This document shows positions 34,892 to 45,146 of a stretch of 64,000 nt of DNA, in pieces. Origin of the DNA: Cryphonectria parasitica EP155 (Eukaryota; Ascomycota; Sordariomycetes; Diaporthales; Cryphonectriaceae); contig NW_024468913.1 in the NCBI RefSeq assembly GCF_011745365.1, forward strand, positions 744,001-808,000. The letters run 5' to 3'. The stretch's first letter is position 1; the number at the start of each line of letters is the position of its first letter. Made by a program: the position numbers and the translations under genes. Below the pieces are notes generated by a model. It did no database searches and was not told where the DNA came from. It saw only the letters and a program-made list of their open reading frames with translations.

Positions 34892-37002
34892 ATGGGCATT
34901 ATCGTCAAGCTTCTCGGTGGAGGTCTGGGAATGGCCTCGGAGGCTATCCACGATTACCGAGCTCGTTCTCGCTCGCAGTCTGGGCGGTCGCCATCGCCCA
35001 ACCCTGCGGTGCTGCCTTCTTCATCGTCGTCCTCCGCGCGCGCTCAGCCTGCAGCCTACAGCGACGCGTGTCCAGAATATTTCGAAGTCGCCGATGAGTC
35101 GACGGCCCAGGAACTCATCCGCAGCGGACGAGCAGAGAAGGTAGTCGGCCCGGCGGTGGGTGAGAAGGAGGAGAACAAGAAGAAGAAGAAGCAGGCTGCC
35201 GAGGAAGACAGCGAGGACGAGCTGTCATCATCCAGCGACGGCGAGTCAGACATGGCAGATGACGAGGCCGCTTGGGAGCTCGATGAGATGGCAGAACGTG
35301 TGGCGCCGCCCTCGTACGCGGAGGCTGCCGGTGGCGACGAGGAGCAGGCGTCTGAAGAGGCCAAGATCAAGAAGGAGGAGCAGATGGTTCGCGACATGGT
35401 ACGCATGGCTGGCGCCCCGCCACAGCCGGTGCGCCGGCTTCCGTGCCCTGTGATCATTCCCCAGCGGCGGCCCCGAAACAAAGATCGTGGCTTTGTTCAC
35501 GCCTATGCCCCGATCCTTGAGGATTGTGGTATAGGTCAGGATGTATTCCTCAAGTTTTTGCAGGACTGGTTGATCGCTAGCAAGGTGAGTGATAGCTGGA
35601 CAAACACCACGATGTCGATGAGAGAAAGAAAAAAAGATGATATGAGACTCAAGCCATGAGAACGTCATTGAGGCTAACAAAAACCCGTGCATGATCAATT
35701 TTTCATGAATCAGTCTGATCCATGGATCGACATTGTGTTCGTGGCCGCCGGCATCGTTGGTTTCGTGCCCGAGGTGGCGTCCCAGATTGTCGCCACGGTT
35801 GTTCAGGTGGTCGCAGGCACGGCGAGGGAGCTGCAGTCGCGAACCCGGAGAAACACATTTCTGGATCGGGTGAATCAGGACTTATTCATGCCCCGTGGCC
35901 TCTACGCCATGGTCATGGCTTTCAAAGATCAGGTGCCGGGCCAGCAGCCACGCGGGCCGCTGAGCAGGCTGGCCGGGACGCTGGGCAAGTCACTCTTCAC
36001 CTCGCAGCGGCTGGACATCAATCAGACCGTCGCCAAGTACAGCAATCCCGACCCAGACATGTCCAAGCTGAGCAAAGGTCTAAAGAATATTCGTCTTGTC
36101 AGTGGAAAGACGTATACGGAGGTTGAGCTGCCTGAGGCCGCCGCCTTGGTCTATCCCGACCTTGACAGAGTTGTCGAGAAGGACTTACGACAACAGGCAG
36201 AAGATCAACAGGGCAGGGGCAAAGCACCCGAGAAAGAGAGCGTCAAGGATAAATTCAAAGGTGCAGGAGCATGGGTGCAGGACTACATGGACAGAAAAGC
36301 TCAAGCCTCCTATGTGAGTATTCATCTATCTAGCCTACGTGCGGCTTGCGTGGCCCTCCAACCTTCCCATCCAAACAGGCTGTTGGTGGTGGCTGGCTTG
36401 TTCCCTTTCGGAGCAGCAATCTCCTTCTGGCTTGAAGTCATACAATGACTCGGGGGAGAAAGAAGGAAGAAGAAGGAAAAGAGAAGAAAAGAAAGCAAAT
36501 CAGGTTTTCATCACAGTAGTATGTTCTATGTGTGCAGTGTACTAACGGCGATTCTCAACCTGCATAGGAAAAGGACCATCAAGGCTCAGCGCTGGCTGTC
36601 CCGTCCCACAGCCGGAAGGGTTTCTCCTCCCGCTTCAGCGACCCGAACCATCCAGCCATGAGCGGTGGCCTGATCTCCTTCGTCACGGGAGGCGCCATCG
36701 ACACAGGCACAAGGCGAAAGGAGCGGCGCGGCGCCAAGGAGGAGCGCAGGGCGCTGAAACGAGAATATAAAGACGCCAGGCGAGTGGCCCGCGGCAGGGC
36801 GCCAAGGGGACCCCGCCGGCGCCGCGGCGACAGGCGACAAAAGGGACAGCGCAAGGGCATCATCAGAAAGATCATGCAGCAGGATGTCTTGTACTTGCTT
36901 ATTGTCAACCTGCCCAGCGACGTGGAGGTTCAGCAGTCCGTGGCTGATCTCGAGAGGATGATGAGCCAGGAGGAGGCTTCGCTTCACACAAGCCACAGAT
37001 GA
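34892..37002 (+). CDS. Hypothetical fungal protein, PPSY motif and basic C terminus
   Basis: Three exons (34892..35584, 35714..36313, 36568..37002) join in frame to 575 residues. Introns are 129 bp (gtgagt, atcag) and 254 bp (gtgagt, tactaac branch at 36539, catag). The N terminus 'MGIIVKLLGGGLGMASEAIH' is a short amphipathic segment found in a family of fungal proteins with no known function. An acidic Ser-rich stretch (about 95-140) follows, then 'VAPPSYAEAAG', a PPxY motif that could bind WW domains. A more ordered middle part is 'RGFVHAYAPILEDCGIGQDV', 'FLKFLQDWLIASK' and the hydrophobic 'PWIDIVFVAAGIVGFVPE' and 'SQIVATVVQVVAGTAREL' (about 232-268), which may be membrane-associated. Exon 3 is strongly basic ('RTRRNTFL' precedes it in exon 2; 'RRKERRGAKEERRALKREY'), then ends with a 'VLYLLIVNLPSDVEVQQSV' helix. 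Function not assigned. An alternative end reads through the second intron donor to 36448. Confidence 0.75.
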
Positions 37003-38285
37003 GGAGAAGGGGAGGGGGAGCGATATAATACCCAGTGCTGTACTGACCAAAGTAAACATGTCAATTTTTTCAATAGTGTTTACGTAAAGGGTGTTTGGAG
37101 CCTCAGCTTTTCTCCTTGGTGGCATGACCTGATGCCGGGGCTGAACAAAAATTGGCCGCCACAGCGCGTGATATAATCTACCAAAAAAGGACACTTTTCA
37201 CCTGCAAGCCCCCCCTCCCCTTCTTGGCGCCTCTTACGAATTTTCTAGTCATCTCCCCTCACTCTCCTTTCGACTCAAAAGAGACGTGTAGAGAAAAAAA
37301 GCATCGTTAGCAAGTCTGACAACCAAACAACTAACAGCAGCGCTTGTCAGCGGGGCACACCGTTCGACGTAGGGAAGGGAATGGCGGCAAGCATGTCTCC
37401 GTGGACTAATTTAGAGTTGCGTGGTGCGGCCTGAATAATTACCCAACAGTGTAGGATCGTGTGTCGACATTCTTGAACCCCTTGCAGTAGTAGCCTGCAT
37501 CCTCCCTCCCGAAGGCCGCCCCTGAAAAACTTCCTCCACGAGTCAAGGTATTGACTGTGTGTTGCAACACGTTATTGCTACTATATCTACACACATAGTG
37601 GTCGTGAGTAAAGAGAGCAGTAAGTATTTACCTATTGGGGGACTTTCTAAGATCCATATGATTCTGTGGCTTTCCCGCTGTGGGGTTGTTGATTCGTTGG
37701 TTTTCATGTCTCTTCTTCTTTTTTTCCTTCTTTTTGTTTCTTCCCCCAACCCCCCTCCCCTGTCTCTCACTCCTTTTCCCTACCATGACAGCAGTCAGGG
37801 AAATTAAATGGCCGCCTCCAGGGGGCGTGCTGACGGGATAGTATCAGCAGTTCCTCTGTAAACAAAATGTCTTAGCGCCAGCTTCCGGGATTTTGCATAA
37901 ACAAGAGACCAATCACCTGGAACTGCTAGACTCCAGCCGGTGCGCTTGTAACCGCCACTTTTCGACGTTGGACCCTCCTTTGCTTCGCACGGCCGTGGCG
38001 CCCGCGTGGGGAGGTGGAGGCGGGTGTAAACAGGTCGGAATAATTGCGCGGTCTCGGCCCTTGAATCAGATCGATGAGATGTCTAAGAAATCGCAAGACC
38101 CGCAGCTGTCATTGCTTCAGATTCACTCACTGCGGGTCAGCATCTGGGCAGTGTGACGACGCACGTGGCTTCGCCTATCCTAACTGGTCTCCTCTTCTGT
38201 TCTTTGTCTTCTCCTGGCTGTGCGTTTGCCTGCTGGCGTCCAGGCTGAAACTGTAGTGAGTTATTAACTCTAATTAATTATCCGG

Positions 38286-38286
<1 letters not shown>

Positions 38287-38320
<34 letters not shown>
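38287..38320. repeat. (CA)17 microsatellite
   Basis: An uninterrupted dinucleotide repeat of 34 bp, about 280 bp upstream of the spherulin-4 start. Confidence 0.95.
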
Positions 38321-38321
<1 letters not shown>

Positions 38322-38422
38322 TGCGGTAGATAGCGCCCGAGTGTTGGTGAAAGGATCTAATGAAAGGATGCACACCAGAGGATGGGCAAAACCTTACCCA
38401 TCCTCCTCCTCCTCCACCTAAT

Positions 38423-38430
38423 TATATAAA
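38423..38430 (+). promoter_or_regulatory. TATA box of spherulin-4 gene
   Basis: TATATAAA lies 172 bp before the ATG, just after a CCT-rich run. It is followed by a C/T-rich leader. The position suits a transcript with a leader of about 140 bases. Confidence 0.5.
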
Positions 38431-38601
38431 GAGGCAGGCAAGGAAACATGTTTTGACAAGTTTTCCAACCCAGTGGATCGTCAAGTCCAGAGCAACTCAG
38501 TCTCTTCTCTTCTTGGTCACTCTTTTTTCCTTGTTTCTTCAAACACATTCACTCCTTCGTGTTCAGTTGAGTTTGTCTTCTTCTTTTCAACATTTGCAAC
38601 C

Positions 38602-39660
38602 ATGCAGTCTCTTTCGCTCTTTTCTCTCTTCGCCGCTGGGTCTTTGGCAACTAAGCTTCTACTCCCTCTCTACCAGTACCCTCTGAGTACCACTTGGGAT
38701 CCCATCTTCTCAGCAATCGAGGCAAACCCGCAGGTCGAGTTCCAGATCATCCTGAACGTCGACGATGGCCCAGGCGGCGCAGAGCCTGACAGTGACTTTG
38801 TCACGGGCACCTCGAAGCTGAACTCATACTCTAACGTTGTTACTCTCGGCTATGTTCACTGCCTGGACGGTGAGGCCCCCGAGGACGAGGTCAACACCAA
38901 CACCACGAACTGGGCCGCTTGGAACTCGTACACAGAGGCCAATGTCTCCATCGACGGCATCTTCTTTGACGAGACGCCCAACACGGCTTCTGGCTCCAAC
39001 GATGTCTCCTTCATGACCGCCGTCGTCCAGTCCGCCATCTCTGCTTTTGGCTCGCACGAGTTCACCAGCATCTTCAACCCCGGCGCCGCCGTCGAGCACG
39101 ATGAGTTCTGGAGCATAGCCGACATCATCGTCATCTTTGAGGATGAGGCCGAGGCGTACAGCAGCTCCGTCCTCACCACCAACATCCCCTCTGGCCGGGC
39201 CAACCAGTCCGCCATCCTGATCCCCGACTTTGCTGATGTCGCGAGTGCCTCGACCTCCATGGCCGAGACATGGATCCAGGAGATGATCGCGGCTGGTCTC
39301 GCGAGCGGGCACATCCTCAACTACGATTACATCCAGGCTACATCCACCGAAGAGCCAGCCCCCATCGGATCCGTCGCTGCAGCACTGGGTGTCTCATCGA
39401 CAGGCTCGACACCCGCTTCATCCTCTTCCTCTGTAGATGCGAGCAGCGTCGTGGCCTCTAGCACCTCTTCTTCTCTCGCCGACACAGCTACCTCGGCTGT
39501 GGCAACTACCTCTGTATCAGCAGCGAGCGAGGCCACCTCCACGGTCGAGGCCAGCACTGCCTCGGTGCCTGAAGAGACGGCCACTCCTACAGCCGAGCCT
39601 ACCACTAGCAAGTCTCACAAACACCATCACTGGAACCGCATTCCTGACGTTGGTTTTTAG
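38602..39660 (+). CDS. Secreted spherulin-4 / GH135-type protein
   Basis: A single-exon 352-residue protein. I place the start at the ATG at 38602 ('MQSLSLFSLFAAGSLA'), which begins a signal peptide; upstream in-frame codons are leader. Residues 18-255 match the spherulin-4 domain: 'LLLPLYQYPLSTTWDPIFSA', 'FQIILNVDDGPGG', 'NVVTLGYVHC', 'IDGIFFDETPN' and 'IIVIFEDEAEAY'. D123-E124 and E180 align with the catalytic region of Aspergillus Sph3 (GH135), an alpha-1,4-galactosaminidase that trims galactosaminogalactan; the spacing between the two acidic sites is also similar. The last 90 residues are a Ser/Thr/Ala-rich, heavily O-glycosylatable linker ending with a His-rich tail ('SHKHHHW'), which may anchor the protein in the wall. 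No GPI site is evident. Genes of a galactosaminogalactan cluster were not seen nearby. Confidence 0.85.
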   Translation: MQSLSLFSLFAAGSLATKLLLPLYQYPLSTTWDPIFSAIEANPQVEFQIILNVDDGPGGAEPDSDFVTGTSKLNSYSNVVTLGYVHCLDGEAPEDEVNTNTTNWAAWNSYTEANVSIDGIFFDETPNTASGSNDVSFMTAVVQSAISAFGSHEFTSIFNPGAAVEHDEFWSIADIIVIFEDEAEAYSSSVLTTNIPSGRANQSAILIPDFADVASASTSMAETWIQEMIAAGLASGHILNYDYIQATSTEEPAPIGSVAAALGVSSTGSTPASSSSSVDASSVVASSTSSSLADTATSAVATTSVSAASEATSTVEASTASVPEETATPTAEPTTSKSHKHHHWNRIPDVGF

Positions 39661-40811
39661 GGAGATGTAACCGGAAGCGGGCCCGTGAGTTCTCAGGGTA
39701 GATGACAGGACATTGACCAATTCATTCATTACTTTCTCTTTCTATCCTTCAAAGACATTTCTGGATATTCTTTTTCTTCCTTCTTTTTCACCCTGCATGG
39801 ATTGGGGGGGGGGGGATCAATTTTACCTAACGAACTGCATGAGGCGTTCATTCGAGCTGTGAAGTAGGACTTCGCCTCATCTTGTCTTTCTCTGTATATA
39901 TTCAACATATTTCAAATCAAAAAAGTCGTAGCTACGTCTACGCCAGACCGAATAAAGCACGTTCTCAACCTGACTTAACCGGCCAATTGAACCATGTATG
40001 GAGAGTGCGTCTTATGTGATTCATTCATCGAGGTAGGGCTTAACAGCAAGAGCTTGGTCCCTTCACTTCAGGATAGAATATCTCGATATCAAATCAAATA
40101 CAGCCTCACATGTCAGTAACTGACCTGCTAAAAAGTCGACTCTGAATCATGCTATCCTCAGAACCAACTCATGTCCAAACCGTTGACTGGCTTTGAGTCA
40201 GTGACTGCGAGCAACGGTCGGGAAGCCTGTGGGCGGTTCTTGATGCTCCAATGTAATTAATGCACTCTGATGCCAAAATTGACGCCACCACTGCTGTCAC
40301 CAGACCTATGGGGTTGGAATTACTTTTTTAATCTGAAACTAGAGCGAGAATTTGATAGAGAGGCTGCCAGTCTAATGCCCAACGTTGAGCCTTGTGGTCA
40401 ATTGTCTCGGCTAGAGCTCATCATGGGACCAGTAAGAGAAGAAGGAAAAAGAAACGGGTACAGCGAAACTGGTAATTCTCTGAGACTGCATGTCTTGAGG
40501 TTGTTAGGCTACTCTCTTCCCGAGAAGACGAATGTCTATAATACCGTTACATATAGTATATGACAGGAAGACCCACAAGACCGGGAGCTCCCCAATAATT
40601 ACATGGTAGCATCATATATTTGTTGGGTTACATGAGCTCCGTGGGCAAATTTGACGACTATGAATAGTCGCAAGACTCAATCCTGCTCCCCCTTCCAGAG
40701 ATATGCAATCTAATTCATGTTCCTTCAGCATGTTATCTCCATAATTTGACTAGTTTGCGTAGTAGGTTACAACATATTGTGAATCAGCAAGCGCAAAGGC
40801 CTCTTTGCTGC
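39661..40811. other. Intergenic, no gene seen
   Basis: Holds a G12 run at 39804..39815 in the probable 3' UTR of the spherulin-4 gene, then AT-rich sequence. The short open frame at 40270 has no recognisable feature. Confidence 0.55.
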
Positions 40812-42155
40812 CTATAATGATGCCTTAATCTTGATCGGACCCATTACGTCTTCATCTAATGCCTTCCATCGACTCTTGCATATCCTACCTTCCTTGATCA
40901 CAACTGCGACATTTCGCTCTGGGTCATCAAACACCGTGACATCCTCGAGCGGGTTTGAGGTGACAATGAGGAGATCGGCCTTGAACCCTGTTTTGATCTG
41001 ACCCAACGAGTCCTCTCGCATAAGCAGCCGTGCAGCATTCGTAGTGGCACTTCGCAGCACCTCCAATGGTGGTAGTACCTGTGCCCGCAGAGAGAATTCC
41101 CGGGTCTGCGCCTGGCCCAGGGGACCCAGCAGGTCTGTGCCGAAGCAGACGGTCACACCAGCATCGTGAGCGATCTTCAGCGCCTTGCGCCCGGCATCCA
41201 GGACCTCTTCGTTCTTTGATATGGACTCAGGTGGCAGATAGCCCTTCCACTCCTGGCTCGCCATCTCGGCGTACGTAACCAGGGTCGGAGTCAAGAAGCA
41301 GCCCTTGTCCACCATCATCTTCGCCGTTGGCTCGTCCAGAAAGTTCCCGTGCTCGATGCCCCTGGCGCCGTTCTCGACACAGTGCCGGATGGCTCTCGCC
41401 GTATACGCATGCGCTGTAAGATACGTCCCTGCGTTCGAGGCGCACTCGGCCATGGCGCGGATCTCGGCGGCAGTGAACTGCAGATGGTCGATCCGGTCAG
41501 TCGGGCTGGACACGCCGCCGCTGCCCATGATCTTGATAAAGTCGGCCCCGCACCGCACCTCCTCGCGCACGGCCTGCATGCACTGCGGCACGCCGTTGCA
41601 CACCCTGCCCAGCCCTGTGGTCACGCCCCCGCAACAGAAGCTGTGGTCGTGTGGGCCGCGGTAGTCCGCGTGGCCACCTGACTGCGACAGCGCGTGGCCT
41701 GCGATGAACAGTCTGGGTCCGGGGAAAACGCCGTCGTCGATGGCCTCTTTCAGGGCCAGCTGGGCGCCGCCGCAATCCCGGACGGAGGTGAACCCGCGGT
41801 GGAGCATCTGCGCACAGACGTATGGCTGTCGTAGCAGTGAGACATCGTGAGGGTTTCCGAAGGCTTGTGAAAGGTCGCCGAAGCCTGGGACGGCCATGAG
41901 GTGAACGTGGCAGTCGATCAGTCCTGGGCTGAGATAGTGCCCCGCGCAGTCAATGACAGTGTAGCCGTCCTCCTGTGCCAGGGACAACGAGATGCTGTCT
42001 GCGTCGTCGATAGCGTGTATGAGGCCATCTCGTACTCGGACGGTTCTATGAGGCAAGATCGTACCCTTGGCGACGTCGACGACGTTGGCGTCGGTGAGAA
42101 TGTACTGCTTTGGAGACGGGCGAAGCCATGGTTTCAGATCAGCTTCGGTGACCAT
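40812..42155 (-). CDS. Metal-dependent amidohydrolase
   Basis: A single-exon 447-residue protein. The first ATG of the frame is at 42155 ('MVTEADLKPW'). It is an amidohydrolase (PF01979-type) with the full binuclear-metal set: HxH in 'GLIDCHVHLMAV', the Lys to be carboxylated in 'ADFIKIMGSGG', His in 'YLTAHAYTARAI', His in 'GARGIEHGNF' and Asp in 'VCFGTDLLGP'. The N-terminal beta sandwich ('YILTDANVVDVAKG') and C-terminal strands ('GFKADLLIVTSNPLEDV') complete the composite domain. This pattern is shared by Xaa-Pro dipeptidase/prolidase-like, imidazolonepropionase-like and ochratoxinase-type hydrolases that cut amide bonds; the exact substrate cannot be read from sequence. There is no signal peptide, so it is probably cytosolic. 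It has no intron and a GC-rich body, unlike its AT-richer flanks. Confidence 0.88.
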   Translation of the reverse strand: MVTEADLKPWLRPSPKQYILTDANVVDVAKGTILPHRTVRVRDGLIHAIDDADSISLSLAQEDGYTVIDCAGHYLSPGLIDCHVHLMAVPGFGDLSQAFGNPHDVSLLRQPYVCAQMLHRGFTSVRDCGGAQLALKEAIDDGVFPGPRLFIAGHALSQSGGHADYRGPHDHSFCCGGVTTGLGRVCNGVPQCMQAVREEVRCGADFIKIMGSGGVSSPTDRIDHLQFTAAEIRAMAECASNAGTYLTAHAYTARAIRHCVENGARGIEHGNFLDEPTAKMMVDKGCFLTPTLVTYAEMASQEWKGYLPPESISKNEEVLDAGRKALKIAHDAGVTVCFGTDLLGPLGQAQTREFSLRAQVLPPLEVLRSATTNAARLLMREDSLGQIKTGFKADLLIVTSNPLEDVTVFDDPERNVAVVIKEGRICKSRWKALDEDVMGPIKIKASL

Positions 42156-43340
42156 CTTTGAGAGTAACGCGAAGGGAGCACGGTCGAGTCGTAGTCTCCT
42201 GGAAATTCTCCTTCTCAGAAGACTCTCTTCATACAAGGGAAAAGTGGTTAGCAGAGAAAAGACCAGAGTTCAAGGCTGCTTGCTAGACTCAGATGAGGAG
42301 AGCTTTCCCAAACACGGTCATCAATATGCAACCACTGCAGTTGTTTCGACCGTGTCACCGCCACGGCGGTCGGTAAGTTCCGGACCCGCCCCAAACCAAA
42401 AGAGTCGTTAACCGAGTAACGTCAATAACAGCCCACACGACACAGTTCAATACTTGAATGCACCGGCCAGCACCAGTCTGTAGCCATACACCAGCTTATT
42501 AACTGATATCTTTCTTTGCTTCCGCGACTGCTTTCATCCTAGACCAAAATCTGCCCTCTCTCAATAGCTTGAACAGGAATTTCGTGGGAAAGCACAGTGG
42601 CCGTCGTCTAGGCTCATGAACCCAAGGCTCATTGCTGTCAAGTAGCGAACGGGACCCCAGAGACCGAAAACACGAATTAGAATGACTGGAAGTAAAATAT
42701 TGATGACATCCTCAAGGTTCCTCGTTCTCGGACATTGCACATGTGAGTTGAAGATAGCTGCAATGGATTGAACTGGAAATTAGGAAGTTGTGGTCCATCG
42801 TTCCCTTCTAGGCACGCTACACAGTACATGCATACTTACTAAGTACTCACCATCGTCCTTGGTAAACCCTAACCCTAACCCTTTCTCTATGACTAATCAC
42901 GTGCACCAGGCATGGTATGATAGTGAAGGTATCCATTTCTTTTCTACATTTTTTCGTCAACATCCAGAGCTCCATCAGAACCTTTCATGCCTCAGAAGCA
43001 GCCACTCATTTGACCCAATTACATGACGAATATCAAAAGGCTGTGTTGCTGATATTGCTTGACCTCTCCATCAGGCAGCACAGCCAACTCAGAAGAAAAT
43101 AAGGGGGGGAAAACTTCCGAGGGTCGTGAGAGCAAGGAAATTTTTTTTTCACCTGCAACAGCTTCCTTCAGCGCTATCAGCGCAGGCTGAGCATCTCGAC
43201 GCTTTTCAGCTGCCCACGTCTTGCCAAACACTCCACCATACTGGTCAGTCAACCGTCAACAATCGTGGGAGATGGGAAGGGGGTAATTTGTCAGACACCG
43301 CGAATTCCTGAGGGTGTTTGCCTTGGAGCGGAAAGGCATC
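42156..43340. other. Intergenic between divergent amidohydrolase and RNase III-fold genes
   Basis: No gene seen. It contains three telomere-type repeats at 42865..42882 and should hold the promoters of both flanking genes. Confidence 0.55.
42865..42882. repeat. Interstitial telomeric repeat, (AACCCT)3
   Basis: Three perfect units of the fungal telomere repeat (TTAGGG on the minus strand) lie about 460 bp upstream of the RNase III-fold gene. Confidence 0.9.
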
Positions 43341-45146
43341 ATGACGGGCCGGTTGGGGATGTCGACCGTCCAAAGGATGGCCAGGGCACAAGACATTCTT
43401 GGCTATCGTTTCCAGAACATCAACCTCCTGCGACTATCTCTTGATATCACTAAGGTCAAGGGACAGGGCTATGAGATCCATTCCATAAACAAGCGCCTTG
43501 CCGCGGTTGGCGACGCCATCATCAACGCCGCCTTCGTGACACGGTGGTATAATAATAGCCGTCTGGAACCCATTCACTGGTATCGCATCAAAGCGGCCAC
43601 CTTCAACAACTTGTACTTCACCAAGATCGCCTACAGAAAGGGCATCGCCATGTGCACCATACCCGAACAGATGGTGGCCTTGCCGGGCGGGGCAGGCCTG
43701 AACAACGCCACCATCAGGAAGCTGTCCGACACGGTCGAGGCGCTCCTGGGCGCCGTCTACCTCGACGCCACCGAGAGGGGCCTTCAGAACCCGTTGCAGT
43801 GTGTGGAGAGCGCTGCTGTCCAGCTGGGGCTCGTGCACCGGCTCATCATGCTCACCTCCGAACAGCGGTGGGCGCTGGGGCCTATCAAGACGGACCGCAA
43901 GCTGCCGCCTCGCATGTTCATTGGACATCATTTTGCACTCGCGAGTATGCTTCATGAGATGGACGGCAAGCAGCAGATCCGGCTGGAGAGGGATGGGGAG
44001 GGCCGCATCGTACGGCTCCCTCTGAATGAAGCGAGCGTCGAAGCACAGCGCAAAGCACCGAAACCCGACTTGCGCTTGAAACTTAAGAGGCGTCCGAGCC
44101 GGATTCTGTCGACACTATGGGCCGATTTGAATTCGAAGCTGTTTTTTCTGCAATGCAGAATTAAAATTCTACGTCCCCTGTTCAAGACCTCCGTTTACTT
44201 ACGAAACGGGTACAAGGTAGTAACGTCAAGGTACAGGTGGAAAAAAATCTTCTATGGAGAGCTTGCAAATATACGAAAGCCCAAGAAAACCCTCCATTCG
44301 CAGTCCTCTCAGGAGAAGGGGACTGTGGGCCGCGAAGGAACCGCAGTCGCCTCTTCACTGCCCATGAACACGCAGAAGCCTTCGGAAGAAGGCCAATCTT
44401 CCTCCCCAGAAACAGCCAGCCCAAGAGAGGAGCAGAGTTCGTCTCTTTCAGATGAGCAGGGATCTGGGGACAAGACCCTGTCCACACCAGAAGCCATCAC
44501 CGCAGAGGAAGCACCGATCGATCCGGCCACCCTCACAGACAAGCAGAGGAAGAAGCTGCGGAGCGTGGAGGCTAGAGAGGCTGCGTCAAAGCAAAGAGAA
44601 GCAGCGCGATTGCAGAAGACAAAGGAAGAGGTCGCAAACGCCGCATCCTCAGAACCCAAAGAAGAGCCGAAGGAAGAGCCGCCGGCGGCTTCTCTGAAGC
44701 GAGCCGTCCCGGTACAGAATCCCAGAAAGAAGCGCCTCCCGCTTGCTAAGCAGGCTGCAAAGACTCGGGTAGCCCCGAAGAAGTCTGTGAGGGCCGCGAA
44801 TCTGGCGCAGACGAAGGCCCAGAAGAAGGCCCAGAAGAAGGCCCAGAAGGAGGCCAAGAAGGAGGCCCAGAAGGAGGCCCAGAGGAAGGCACAGGAGGAG
44901 GCACAGGAGGAGGAGAAGGAACAGAAAGAGAAGGAGGCACAGAAGCAGAAGGAGGCACAGAAGCAGAAGGAGGCACAGAAGCAGAAGGAGGCACAGAAGC
45001 AGAAGGAGGCACAGAAGCGGAAGGAGGCAGAGAAGCAGAAGGAGGCACAGAAGCGGAAGGAGGCAGAGAAGCAGAAGGAGACACAGAAGCAGAAGGAGGC
45101 ACAGAAGGAGAAGGAAGCCTCAAACAAAGCCCAGAAGGAGGCATAG
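43341..45146 (+). CDS. RNase III-fold protein with long Lys/Glu/Gln repeat tail
   Basis: A single-exon protein of 601 residues from the ATG at 43341 ('MTGRLGMSTVQRM'); a second ATG lies six codons on. Residues 13-150 form one RNase III-type domain: 'AQDILGYRFQNINLLRLSL' is the first helix pair, 'INKRLAAVGDAIINAAFV' is the signature helix, and 'LSDTVEALLGAVYLDA' is the second. Of the four catalytic acidic positions, D58, D130 and E133 are kept, but the first Glu of the signature (family: LEFLGD) is Ala54. Catalysis may therefore be weakened or lost. No double-stranded RNA-binding domain follows; instead the middle is basic. From about residue 470 the tail is a long Lys/Glu/Gln coiled-coil-like repeat made by 18-bp units. 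Mitochondrial ribosomal and processing proteins include RNase III folds without catalysis, so a structural or RNA-binding role is possible. The frame looks intact. Confidence 0.78.
   Translation: MTGRLGMSTVQRMARAQDILGYRFQNINLLRLSLDITKVKGQGYEIHSINKRLAAVGDAIINAAFVTRWYNNSRLEPIHWYRIKAATFNNLYFTKIAYRKGIAMCTIPEQMVALPGGAGLNNATIRKLSDTVEALLGAVYLDATERGLQNPLQCVESAAVQLGLVHRLIMLTSEQRWALGPIKTDRKLPPRMFIGHHFALASMLHEMDGKQQIRLERDGEGRIVRLPLNEASVEAQRKAPKPDLRLKLKRRPSRILSTLWADLNSKLFFLQCRIKILRPLFKTSVYLRNGYKVVTSRYRWKKIFYGELANIRKPKKTLHSQSSQEKGTVGREGTAVASSLPMNTQKPSEEGQSSSPETASPREEQSSSLSDEQGSGDKTLSTPEAITAEEAPIDPATLTDKQRKKLRSVEAREAASKQREAARLQKTKEEVANAASSEPKEEPKEEPPAASLKRAVPVQNPRKKRLPLAKQAAKTRVAPKKSVRAANLAQTKAQKKAQKKAQKEAKKEAQKEAQRKAQEEAQEEEKEQKEKEAQKQKEAQKQKEAQKQKEAQKQKEAQKRKEAEKQKEAQKRKEAEKQKETQKQKEAQKEKEASNKAQKEA
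44938..45112 (+). repeat. 18-bp minisatellite coding Q-K-Q-K-E-A units
   Basis: About nine to ten copies of an 18-bp unit (CACAGAAGCAGAAGGAGG) with point variants (cgg, gag, aca) encode the C-terminal repeats of the RNase III-fold protein. Upstream sequence is a looser version of the same pattern. Confidence 0.85.

Larger units (their letters stand above)
37003..38601. other. Intergenic, upstream of spherulin-4 gene
   Basis: About 1.6 kb with no gene seen. It holds a (CA)17 microsatellite at 38287..38320, a CCT-rich run at 38400-38416 and a TATA box at 38423. Confidence 0.55.

Noticed and set aside
42865..42882. A true chromosome end or telomere
   Set aside because: Only three units, flanked on both sides by unique sequence and genes.
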